Assembly (NCBI GenBank): GCA_903922535.1
Contig: CAIXUF010000445.1
Coordinates: 1-12,080, forward strand
DNA from: Candidatus Hydrogenedentota bacterium
GTDB taxonomy: Bacteria; Hydrogenedentota; Hydrogenedentia; Hydrogenedentiales; CAITNO01
Direction: 5' to 3'
Length of the DNA: 12,080 bases
The position numbers and the translations under genes were made by a program. The number at the start of each line of letters is the position of its first letter. The stretch's first letter is position 1. The notes under the pieces were generated by a model. That model saw nothing but the letters and a program-made list of their open reading frames with translations, did no database searches and was not told the origin of the DNA. Positions 1 through 6,620 of this stretch are shown here, in pieces.

Positions 1-1
1 A

Positions 2-100
2 CTGTGCGAGAAACGCGGCATCGACATGCAAAGTTGCACGCTCTGCGTGCTCGACGCCCTGTGGAACGAGGTCAAGGATCAAGAGGGCGCAACGACTTAG
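2..100 (+). CDS. mazG: Probable C-terminal end of MazG nucleoside triphosphate pyrophosphohydrolase (partial)
   Basis: An open frame enters from the left edge and stops at TAG 98-100, giving 32 residues that include EKRGID, SCTL and DALWNEVK. From memory of the family, MazG proteins end in a helix of the form RG-(8)-TLEEMDALWEEAK, and this tail matches it at RG, TL, DALW, E and K. MazG hydrolyses NTPs to NMP and pyrophosphate and is thought to clear aberrant nucleotides. Only the tail is visible, so neither the catalytic EExxE motifs nor the start can be checked. The gene is co-directional with dnaA and ends 267 bp before its start. The identification is plausible but rests on about 25 residues. 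Confidence 0.5.
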   Translation: MCEKRGIDMQSCTLCVLDALWNEVKDQEGATT

Positions 101-367
101 AAATGCCCCTTGACATCGGCACCTTTCATGGTGCAAACTCAGCATTCGAATTTGCGTTTTAGCCCCTTTTTAGGGCGTGATCGCGGATCGGTGAATAACT
201 TGTGGATAACTTGTGGACAACTTCGCGCGGCGGTCAGTACGACGCGGTTGCAGGTCAGTTCCCACTTGAATTGGTGCGTGGGTCAGGGTGGTACTGGCGC
301 CCGTGATGCGGGCCCAGAGGATTGCCTCAATGCGGAAGGCCGAAACGTTTTGAACAGGGACACAATT
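101..367 (+). promoter_or_regulatory. Leader/control region of dnaA, possible origin part
   Basis: This 267-bp gap lies between the mazG-like tail and the chosen dnaA start. It contains three DnaA boxes (190-222), a moderately AT-rich stretch at about 141-175, and a short inverted repeat (GCCC 162-165 with GGGC 173-176) without a T-run. The frame is open through this region in phase with dnaA, but nothing in its translation resembles DnaA. No confident sigma70 promoter was found. The DnaA boxes suggest autoregulation of dnaA or a part of oriC; the sequence alone does not decide between them. Confidence 0.45.
190..222 (-). promoter_or_regulatory. Array of three DnaA boxes with 11-bp period
   Basis: Three consecutive 11-mers stand in tandem: GGTGAATAACT (190-200), TGTGGATAACT (201-211) and TGTGGACAACT (212-222). 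The middle one contains TGTGGATAA (201-209), the exact reverse complement of the consensus DnaA box TTATCCACA. The right-hand one (212-220) differs from it at one position. The left-hand one (190-198) fits TTATNCACA with one mismatch. An 11-bp period puts all three on nearly the same helix face, which suits cooperative DnaA filament assembly. Its position about 150 bp before dnaA is typical of both dnaA autoregulation and dnaA-linked origins. Confidence 0.7.
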
Positions 368-1759
368 ATGCCAATGCCAGCGGTGGAGGCTGTGGTGGTA
401 TCGGACAAGGACAGGAACTTGTGGGAGCGGGCGCAGGTCCATCTGCGCGCCGTGCTCGACGACTACAGCTACAAGAACTGGTTCCAACAGACCAGCTTCG
501 GCGCGCTCGACGACGGCGTGCTCACGGTGAACGTTCCGAGCCAGTTCTTTGCGAACTGGCTGCAGGAGCACTACCTCGACGCGGTGTGCGATTCGCTGCG
601 CCGGGTGCTGCCCGAATTCCGTGAAGTGCGTTTTGCCGCGGCGGCCGACATGTCCGCGGCCGGCGCCGTGGCCGACCGCGCGGCGAAACCTGTGCAGCCT
701 GCCCGCGCGAAAGCGGCCAAGGTGCGCCAGGTCTTCAGCGGGTTCAACCCGCGCTACACCTTTGATCGTTTCGTGGTCGGTTCGGGCAACCGCTTTGCCC
801 ACGCCGCGGCGAAGGCAGTGCATGAATCGCCCGGACTCACCTACAATCCGCTGTTCCTGTACGGCGGCACGGGTCTCGGCAAGACGCACCTGATGCAGGC
901 CATCGGCCAGGGCGTTCTCGCGGAGCACCGCGACACGAGCGTGGTGTTCATCTCCTCCGAGGAGTTCACCAACCAGCTCATCCAGAGCATCGCCAACAAG
1001 AACACGCAGAAGTTCCGCGACAAGTACCGCAAGGTCGACCTGCTGCTGATTGACGACGTCCATTTCATCAGCGGCAAGGAAGGCACGCAGGAAGAGTTTT
1101 TCCACACCTTCAACGCCCTGTTCGACGGACACAAGCAAATTGTGCTGTCGAGCGACCGCAGCCCCAAGGAGATTCAGGGCGTTGAGGAGCGCCTTGTGTC
1201 CCGCTTCGAGTGGGGGCTTGTCACCGATATCCAGCCGCCCGATCTGGAGACGCGCATCGCCATCCTGCAGAACAAGGGCCGCGAGGAAAACCTGACGGTC
1301 GCCGTGGACGTGCTGCGCTACATCGCCACCTACATCGTCAGCAACATCCGCGAGCTTGAGGGGGCGCTCACCACGGTGCTCGCCTACAGCCGGCTCACCG
1401 GCGAAAAGATCACCACCGCGCTCGCCGAAACGGTGCTCCGCGACCTGATCGGCACGGAGAAGATCCGCCCCGTCACGATTGAGCAGGTGCAGCGCGCCGT
1501 GGCCGAACATTTCGACGTGCGCATCGCCGACCTGCGCGGCCGCAGCCGCCAGCGGCAGATCGTGCATCCGCGCCAGTTGGCCATGTACCTGTGCAAGACG
1601 ATGATACCCAGCCTGTCCCTCAACGACGTGGGCGAGTATTTCGGCGGCAAGGACCACACGACCGTGCTCTACTCCTGCGACAAGGTGGCCAAGGCTGCCG
1701 AGGCCACCCCCGCCCTGCGCCAGACGCTCGAACAGATCAGCAAGTCCATTCGCGCCTGA
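368..1759 (+). CDS. dnaA: Chromosomal replication initiator protein DnaA
   Basis: DnaA is the AAA+ ATPase that binds DnaA boxes and melts the origin. Read from ATG 368 the protein is 463 residues, normal for the family. Domain I covers about residues 14-92 (LWERAQ, NWFQQT, NWLQEHY). A short Ala/Arg-rich linker follows at about 92-122. The AAA+ domain has Walker A GGTGLGKT (166-173), Walker B LLLIDD (Asp 229-230) and the box VII RLVSRF arginine finger (about 279). The C-terminal DNA-binding domain carries the signature GGKDHTTV (426-433). The start at 368 is chosen because AGGGA (356-360) stands 7 nt before it, and because the further upstream in-frame extension would translate through the DnaA boxes and has no family similarity. 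The gene stands alone: no dnaN follows, and the next gene is convergent. Confidence 0.97.
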   Translation: MPMPAVEAVVVSDKDRNLWERAQVHLRAVLDDYSYKNWFQQTSFGALDDGVLTVNVPSQFFANWLQEHYLDAVCDSLRRVLPEFREVRFAAAADMSAAGAVADRAAKPVQPARAKAAKVRQVFSGFNPRYTFDRFVVGSGNRFAHAAAKAVHESPGLTYNPLFLYGGTGLGKTHLMQAIGQGVLAEHRDTSVVFISSEEFTNQLIQSIANKNTQKFRDKYRKVDLLLIDDVHFISGKEGTQEEFFHTFNALFDGHKQIVLSSDRSPKEIQGVEERLVSRFEWGLVTDIQPPDLETRIAILQNKGREENLTVAVDVLRYIATYIVSNIRELEGALTTVLAYSRLTGEKITTALAETVLRDLIGTEKIRPVTIEQVQRAVAEHFDVRIADLRGRSRQRQIVHPRQLAMYLCKTMIPSLSLNDVGEYFGGKDHTTVLYSCDKVAKAAEATPALRQTLEQISKSIRA

Positions 1760-1780
1760 CCAATCGGGGAAACAGGGTCA

Positions 1781-1828
1781 GTGGTGCAGGGTGCGTGAAG
1801 TTTTGCGAAGCAAGACAAAACGCACCAC
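1781..1828. repeat. Imperfect inverted repeat after dnaA, first copy of a dispersed element
   Basis: Twenty-one bases after the dnaA stop, GTGGTGC (1781-1787) is complementary to GCACCAC (1822-1828). Inside it, GTGCG and TTTTG can pair with CAAAACGCAC across a 5-nt bulge, and TTGC-GAA-GCAA can form an inner hairpin. There is no T-run, so it is not a classical intrinsic terminator. The core 1789-1824 aligns without gaps to 11412-11447, which follows the histone-deacetylase-like gene, at 27 of 36 positions by hand count. A REP-like 3'-end element is the likeliest reading. Confidence 0.4.
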
Positions 1829-1882
1829 CACAGCCCCAGAAGACCGGTAAAGATGCCGGCGCTCCCAGTGCCGCGAATCGCA

Positions 1883-1898
1883 GGGCTGTCGGCAGCCC
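1883..1898. terminator. Hairpin between convergent dnaA and the secreted-protein gene
   Basis: GGGCTG (1883-1888) and CAGCCC (1893-1898) form a perfect 6-bp stem with a TCGG loop. It directly abuts the stop codon (1899-1901) of the minus-strand gene. Neither side has a T-run, so it could only be a weak or factor-assisted terminator serving the two convergent genes, or an mRNA 3'-end stabiliser. Confidence 0.35.
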
Positions 1899-3422
1899 CT
1901 ATGGAATCAGCAGGTTAATATAATCGCGGTACGCAGCGGAAACTCTGCCCAGGCCGTCACGGAACTGCACACGCACCGTGTGATGGCCGTTTGGCCCCGG
2001 CAGGGTGTAGGCGCGGGTGGCCGCGACCGGCTCCCATGCGGTCCAATGCGCGCCGTCGTCGCTGAACCGCATGCGCGTCGCGCCAGCGCCGGATTCATCC
2101 GACCAGTTCAGGCTCAGCGTAACCGCCTGGGAGGTCGTGACAGAGGCACCGTTGTTAATGATGATGCTGCCCGTGGGCGCCGCGGCGTCGAGCAGGATGA
2201 AATCGCCGAACGCCGCGGAGCGGTTGCCCATACTGTCAAGGTACTGGACGCGCACCGTCTTGTAACCGTCCGGTGCGGACAGCGTGTAGGATCGCGTCGC
2301 CTTCAGGGATTCCCATGCGGTCCACGTGGAGCCGTTTTCGCTGAAGCGCATCCGGACCGCTCCGGTCCCTGCCCCCCCGCCCCAGGTCAATGCCAGGGTG
2401 ACTTGGGGATTCCTGGTGCAGGCAAGGTTGCCGTCAATCACGATTGAGCCGGTGGCAACCGGCCAGGCGGGGGTGATGGCGGGATTGAGTTGGGCGGCAA
2501 TCGTTGCGGCCGCACCCTGCGAATGGAAACAGTTGTATTCCTGCCGGTTGCTGTAGCCGTCGCCGTCGGCGTCCCCGTCCGGTCCGAAGATCGACGCAAA
2601 GCTGGTTATGTACCGTGCCATGAGTTCCGGTTGTGACTGAAAGCCCAACGCGCTCAGTTCGCCGAGAAGCGTGTTCAGCGCCGCCATGGAGTTGCCGTCA
2701 CCCTGTGTGGCGTAGCCGGCGAGAACCGTCGCCAAACTTGCGGGCATCCAGGGTATGAGTCCCGGAACCATGCTGCGCAGGTCGGACGGCGCCGCCGGGG
2801 GCGGATTAAGCGGCACGCTGGCCAGCGCCATTGTCGTTGTCACCCTAAAGTAGTTGAAATTCCCCTGGAACGCGGTCATGACATCCGCGTTCGTAATGCC
2901 TCCGTTCTTGGCGGGATCCAGTGCAAACGAGTTGTTCAGCACTGCGGCCAGAAGGCCAAGTTCATACTCTCCGTCAGGGATGCCGTTGCCCGTCAGCGGA
3001 TTGATTGCCGTGGAACCGGTGGCAGGCGGGCCGTTCAGGTCGGAACTGCACAGGGTCATATTCTGATATGTTGCGACGTCCGTGGAAAACGAAGAAAGGG
3101 CGCCCAGCGAGCAGCTCAGCGTGTCGAAGGCCGCGCAGAAATCCCAACTGCCGGCCGCGGGCCAGCTCGTCACCGGGTTGTCATAATTCGGCACCAGCGC
3201 GAATATCGGGATAGACCCGGCACCGGTCGCGGTCGGCCCCGTATAGGTCGGTGACGCGCCGTATGGTGTCGTCAACGTCGCCCAACTTGACGGGGGGGTA
3301 AGATTCACACAGGCTGTGTCCGACGTCAGCGGGGCGTGCGGCACACCATCCACCGCGAAAACCGGTCCGCATACGATACAGGCCACCGCCAGCATGCCAA
3401 TTGTGGACCTCTTCATGATCAT
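1899..3422 (-). CDS. Secreted protein with EF-hand loop and two C-terminal Ig-like repeats, function unknown
   Basis: Starting at ATG 3422 the product has 507 residues. It begins with a signal peptide: a short basic start (MIMKRST), a hydrophobic core and a likely cleavage at FAVDG near residue 24. Residues about 25-280 are Cys-, Pro- and Gly-containing and match no family I recognise. A canonical 12-residue calcium loop, DADGDGYSNRQE, follows at about 284-295. Two Ig-like repeats of about 90 residues (324-412 and 417-507) share the patterns TGSI-I, MRFS-(D/E)-(D/N)G, W-TAWE, YTL and KTV or HTVRVQ-(Y/F)-D, and the protein ends in LLIP. The second Met (3416) is an alternative start: AGGAGG (3432-3427) lies 4 nt from the first and 10 nt from the second. 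The C-terminal half is paralogous to that of the protease gene immediately upstream, suggesting a shared attachment or export module. No enzymatic motif was seen. Confidence 0.85.
   Translation of the reverse strand: MIMKRSTIGMLAVACIVCGPVFAVDGVPHAPLTSDTACVNLTPPSSWATLTTPYGASPTYTGPTATGAGSIPIFALVPNYDNPVTSWPAAGSWDFCAAFDTLSCSLGALSSFSTDVATYQNMTLCSSDLNGPPATGSTAINPLTGNGIPDGEYELGLLAAVLNNSFALDPAKNGGITNADVMTAFQGNFNYFRVTTTMALASVPLNPPPAAPSDLRSMVPGLIPWMPASLATVLAGYATQGDGNSMAALNTLLGELSALGFQSQPELMARYITSFASIFGPDGDADGDGYSNRQEYNCFHSQGAAATIAAQLNPAITPAWPVATGSIVIDGNLACTRNPQVTLALTWGGGAGTGAVRMRFSENGSTWTAWESLKATRSYTLSAPDGYKTVRVQYLDSMGNRSAAFGDFILLDAAAPTGSIIINNGASVTTSQAVTLSLNWSDESGAGATRMRFSDDGAHWTAWEPVAATRAYTLPGPNGHHTVRVQFRDGLGRVSAAYRDYINLLIP
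1902..2453 (-). repeat. Duplicated double Ig-like coding module, copy 1
   Basis: This segment encodes the two Ig-like repeats of the 507-residue protein, domain 1 at 2187-2453 and domain 2 at 1902-2174. It is clearly related at both protein and DNA level to 3766-4317 in the next gene, with the same domain order, the same linker length and the same LLIP ending. The DNA similarity reaches to the stop codon (TATGGAATCAGCAG on the plus strand in both copies) and then ends. Domain 1 is more like domain 1 of the other gene than like its own domain 2, so the pair was duplicated as a unit. Confidence 0.85.
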
Positions 3423-3471
3423 GGACCCTCCTGTTTCTCGAACGTGTCCGTTCCACACACCCACACTCGCT

Positions 3472-3495
3472 GGCACCTGCACATTTGCAGGCACC
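3472..3495 (-). promoter_or_regulatory. Stem-loop in the 5' leader of the secreted-protein gene
   Basis: In minus-strand RNA, GGTGCCTGC (3495-3487) pairs with GCAGGTGCC (3480-3472) around an AAATGT loop: nine pairs, two of them G-U. It lies about 50 nt before the start codon and downstream of the predicted promoter, so it would be in the mRNA. A second smaller hairpin (GCCGG/CCGGC) sits at about 3518-3534. No known riboswitch was recognised. Confidence 0.35.
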
Positions 3496-3563
3496 CCGGC
3501 CCACAAACACCGTCAGCGCCGGAACAGCCGGCATCGCTATTCCCACGTGGCCCGGTATATAAG

Positions 3564-3592
3564 ATGATAAGCCGAAGTGGCTGCGGTGTCAA
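3564..3592 (-). promoter_or_regulatory. Sigma70-type promoter of the secreted-protein gene
   Basis: On the minus strand a perfect -35 TTGACA (3592-3587) and a -10 TATCAT (3569-3564, five of six) are separated by exactly 17 bp. The predicted transcription start is near 3557, leaving a leader of about 135 nt before ATG 3422. The rest of the 340-bp gap 3423-3762 holds this leader and, nearer the protease stop, nothing else I can identify. The gene is therefore probably transcribed independently of the protease gene upstream. Confidence 0.7.
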
Positions 3593-3762
3593 CTGGTATT
3601 CATCCGTGACCAACCCCCTGTTTTCCTGCGCCGGATTCATCTTGCCGACAGGGCGGCATTCCAACCGTGCCGTCCCAGGGCATCCAAACCAGTATCCCTT
3701 GTGCCGCTCCATTGCCACACCGCCGCGCCCGTGCGCTGATGCACGCAGAAACGTCCCCCCTG

Positions 3763-5319
3763 CTATGGAATCAGCAGCCTAATGTAGTCGTTGTACACCG
3801 CGGAGTCGTTGCCCGCGCCGTCGCGATACTGCACGCGCACTGTGTGGTAGCCGTTCGGCAGCGGCAGCGTGTAGGCGCGGGGGGACATGGACGGCTCCCA
3901 TGCAGTCCAATGCGCACCGTCATCGCTGAACCGCATGCGCGTCACGCCGGACCCCGTTCCGTCCGACCAAGTCAGGCCGAGGGTCACGGACCGGCTGGTC
4001 GTGATGGATGCGCCGTTGTTGATGACGATGCCGCCGGTGGGCTGCGCCGTGTCGAGCAGGATGTAATCGCTGAACACCGCGGAGTGGTTGTTCAGCTTGT
4101 CGAGGTACTGCACGCGCACCGTCTTCCGGCCGTCCGGCGTCGGGAGGGTATAGGCGCGTGTCGCTTTGAGGGATTCCCAAGCGGTCCAATGCGCGCCGTC
4201 ATCGCTGAAGCGCATCCGGACCACGCCGGTTCCCGCCCCGCCGCCCCAGGTCAAGGACAGCGTCACCTGGGGATTGTTGGTTGCAGAGCGGTTGCCGTTA
4301 ATAACAATGGAGCCCGTAATCACGGGCTCGGGCACGAATTGGGCGAAGGTGACCGCCTTGCTCACTTCCTCCGCGTCAACCGTGGTGTCGGGAAGCACAT
4401 TGGAGACGAAACAACTGCCGTTCACATTGAAATCCGTGTTGCCCCGGACCAGAATGCCTTCGACGACGCCCGTGCCTGCGTTGAACACGGGCGATCCCGA
4501 ATTGCCGGCGTAAGTGTCCAGATTGGCCACGAAATAGCCCGTGGGAGTGTTGCTGATCACGTGGGTTGTGGCGCCAAAGGCGATCTTCTCGGGCAGGCCG
4601 GACGGGTAGCCAATCACGCCCACAGCGGTGCCCACCGGCACCGTCCCCGTGCAGCGGATGGCCAGCGGCGCGGCACCGGGGGCGGTAACGGCACGGTCCA
4701 GTTGGATAACCGAGTAATCCAGCCCGGTGGACGTGTTCAACTCATGCCCCAGCAGCACAACGCCGGTGTACACTTGGTTGTCGGCAACGTCGAGGTTGGG
4801 CGTGCTGGCGTCCTTCATTTCAAAACCGAAGACAAAACGAACACCGGCATAATCGCTGGTGTCGTAACAGTGCCCGGCGGTGGCCACGATGTCCGACCCC
4901 ACGAGGAATCCGGTGCAGTACGCGGCCGTCGGCTGGGTGGCAAAGGGCTCGCCCGCGCAGGGGGGCAATCCCTGATAGCGGTAGGCGCTGGCGTCGATTT
5001 GCCAGCCGCCGCCGCCCAGGGCAGTCAGGTCGGAGATGGAAATCAGCGCGCAGACGGACCCGGCCAGCGCTTTGAGGGCGGGATCGGTTTCCTGGTAAAC
5101 GTCCACGCGGTCATCGGTTCCGTAGACGACCTTCTCGCCACCCAGCCCCGGAACCCAGGGCGTGTCGGAGATCACGGTTCTGCCGCCATTGACCGCGCTG
5201 GCAGACACCACCTTTGGCGCGGACTGCCCCGCCCCGGAATCGGCCAGCGCGACGGCTGCCGACAGAGCCGCCAACAGACAGAAGACCGACACGCGGAAAG
5301 ATACAAATTGCGAGTTCAT
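3763..5319 (-). CDS. Secreted trypsin-like serine protease with two C-terminal Ig-like repeats
   Basis: From ATG 5319 the product is 518 residues. A signal peptide (MNSQFVSFRV, then a hydrophobic stretch ending in ALADS near residue 27) directs export. The peptidase domain spans about residues 80-325. The catalytic triad is visible: His150 in VATAGHC, Asp201 in LDYSVIQLD and Ser274 in GNSGSPVF. These contexts fit chymotrypsin-fold peptidases of the V8/glutamyl-endopeptidase-like branch; cleavage specificity is not predictable here. Residues between the signal peptide and the domain may act as a propeptide. Two Ig-like repeats (about 335-423 and 428-518) close the protein and are paralogous to those of the downstream gene. 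The start at 5319 is preferred over 5370 because it begins the signal peptide and has a purine-rich GGAAAAGGG just upstream. It probably acts outside the cell or on its surface. Confidence 0.9.
   Translation of the reverse strand: MNSQFVSFRVSVFCLLAALSAAVALADSGAGQSAPKVVSASAVNGGRTVISDTPWVPGLGGEKVVYGTDDRVDVYQETDPALKALAGSVCALISISDLTALGGGGWQIDASAYRYQGLPPCAGEPFATQPTAAYCTGFLVGSDIVATAGHCYDTSDYAGVRFVFGFEMKDASTPNLDVADNQVYTGVVLLGHELNTSTGLDYSVIQLDRAVTAPGAAPLAIRCTGTVPVGTAVGVIGYPSGLPEKIAFGATTHVISNTPTGYFVANLDTYAGNSGSPVFNAGTGVVEGILVRGNTDFNVNGSCFVSNVLPDTTVDAEEVSKAVTFAQFVPEPVITGSIVINGNRSATNNPQVTLSLTWGGGAGTGVVRMRFSDDGAHWTAWESLKATRAYTLPTPDGRKTVRVQYLDKLNNHSAVFSDYILLDTAQPTGGIVINNGASITTSRSVTLGLTWSDGTGSGVTRMRFSDDGAHWTAWEPSMSPRAYTLPLPNGYHTVRVQYRDGAGNDSAVYNDYIRLLIP
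3766..4317 (-). repeat. Duplicated double Ig-like coding module, copy 2
   Basis: This segment encodes the protease's two Ig-like repeats, domain 1 at 4051-4317 and domain 2 at 3766-4038. It is the partner of 1902-2453. Long stretches are identical in protein sequence, for example MRFSDDGAHWTAWE in both domains here and in domain 2 of the neighbouring gene. Confidence 0.85.
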
Positions 5320-5541
5320 ATAACCCTTTTCCTTCTTGCGGTCTGAAAGGCCATTTGAATCATATGGCACGTCCTCTGACGGCCACCAAGGATTTGCGCC
5401 TTGTCCTGTCTCTTCATAGCACGGAAGTTTGGAGTCATAATACCCCTTTCAGAATACCTGATCCAGTGCCGGAATTCATCCTGCGCTGCGCGCCCGTGAC
5501 TCTTTGGATTGTTTTGCCGCCTGCATGCCGTGCCTGCCGCC
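5320..5541 (-). other. Intergenic region upstream of the protease gene
   Basis: This 222-bp gap separates cydB from the protease gene. A -10-like TATTAT (5442-5437, minus strand) has only a weak -35 partner (TGGATC at 17 bp, three of six). An alternative content is a 40-codon open frame (5438-5316) that begins with ATG after AAAGGGG and ends in TGA overlapping the protease ATG by ATGA. Both readings cannot be right, since the promoter would start transcripts inside the small frame. No cydX-like small membrane protein and no T-run terminator after cydB were found. Confidence 0.3.
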
Positions 5542-6564
5542 TTAGTAGCTGTTCTCGTGCTCCAAATCAACCTTGCCGCGAAACACCCTATAGATGAGAA
5601 TAGTGTAGGTGATCACCAGGGGCATGCCGATTAGGGCAATCGCCAGCATAATCTTGTGGGTCGTGACGCTGGCGGCCGCGTTGTAGATGTTCAGATTGAA
5701 GGCGGGGTCCAGTTTCGAATGGACCAGATTCGGAAACATGGCGATGCCAAACAGGAACACGAACGCCAGAATGTTGAAGGAACTCGCCAAGAACGCGCGA
5801 CCCGGCTGTTTGCGGTACAGGAAATGGGGCACGGCCGCCACAGCAAAGGCATTAAGCGCGGGCATGACCCACGCAATCGGATACTGCCGGAAATTGACCG
5901 TGGCGTTGGGCACAAACAGGAGGGCGTAAACAGAGGTCAGCACATAGAGGACCACAAACGCCGTATAGGAGGTCCAGACACCCCGGCTGATGCGGCGGCG
6001 CAGATCGCCGTGGGTCTTGAAGATGAGGTAGATGCCGCCGTGCATCGCGAACAGCGCCACCACCAGCAACCCCGCCAGCAGCGCAAAGGGGTTGAGAAAA
6101 CCGAGGAAACTGCCCTGGAACACCCCGTCCCTGTCTATGGCAATACCCTGCATCGTGTTGCCCGTGGCCACGCCGAAAAGCAGCGCGACCAGCGCGCTGG
6201 ACGCAAAAAAGATGCCGTCCCAGATCGCGCGCCACAGGGGGAAGTGCCGCTTGCTGCGGAACTCCATGGATACGGCCCGGAAGATGAGCCCGCAAAGCAG
6301 CAGCATGAACGCCGTGTAGAAGGAGGAGAAGATGGAGGCATACACCGGCGGGAACGCCGCAAACATGGCACCGCCAAAAGTGACCAGCCACACCTCGTTG
6401 CCGTCCCAAATGGGACCTATGGCGTTCATAAGTGTGCGCCGTTCCTCGTCCGTGCGCGCCACAAAGGGGTGCAAAATCCCCACGCCAAGGTCGAATCCGT
6501 CCAAAATGGCATAGCCCGCCAGCAGCACGCCCAGCATGAAGAACCAGATTTCATTAAGATACAT
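5542..6564 (-). CDS. cydB: Cytochrome bd ubiquinol oxidase subunit II
   Basis: CydB is the haem-free integral membrane partner of CydA in cytochrome bd oxidase, which reduces oxygen to water with electrons from quinol, typically at low oxygen. The 340-residue product is of normal length and almost entirely hydrophobic segments. Family motifs are present: LDGFDLGVG (21-29) and GPIWDGNEVWLV (50-61), then a run of transmembrane helices ending in the short hydrophilic tail VDLEHENSY. The gene lies 56 bp downstream of cydA on the same strand, with AGGGA before ATG 6564, so the two are almost certainly co-transcribed. Assembly genes cydC and cydD are not in the window. Confidence 0.96.
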   Translation of the reverse strand: MYLNEIWFFMLGVLLAGYAILDGFDLGVGILHPFVARTDEERRTLMNAIGPIWDGNEVWLVTFGGAMFAAFPPVYASIFSSFYTAFMLLLCGLIFRAVSMEFRSKRHFPLWRAIWDGIFFASSALVALLFGVATGNTMQGIAIDRDGVFQGSFLGFLNPFALLAGLLVVALFAMHGGIYLIFKTHGDLRRRISRGVWTSYTAFVVLYVLTSVYALLFVPNATVNFRQYPIAWVMPALNAFAVAAVPHFLYRKQPGRAFLASSFNILAFVFLFGIAMFPNLVHSKLDPAFNLNIYNAAASVTTHKIMLAIALIGMPLVITYTILIYRVFRGKVDLEHENSY

Positions 6565-6620
6565 AGTTCCATTCCCTGTAAGTTCGACCCGGTCTCACCA
6601 GGACGCTCTCATCCCAATTC

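Noticed and set aside
110..367. An in-frame upstream extension of dnaA
   Set aside because: It would translate through the DnaA boxes, has no DnaA similarity, and the ATG at 368 has a good ribosome binding site.
170..1657. A 495-codon open frame antisense to dnaA
   Set aside because: Its translation has no recognisable domain and mirrors the GC-rich codon structure of dnaA.
3667..5346. A 559-codon open frame antisense to the protease gene
   Set aside because: It is a His/Arg/Gly-rich shadow. The minus-strand frame has a signal peptide and an intact catalytic triad.
5515..5541. GC-rich repeated motif after the cydB stop (GCCGCC/TGCC units), considered as a terminator
   Set aside because: The units are direct or mirror-like and do not form a convincing stem, and there is no T-run right after it.
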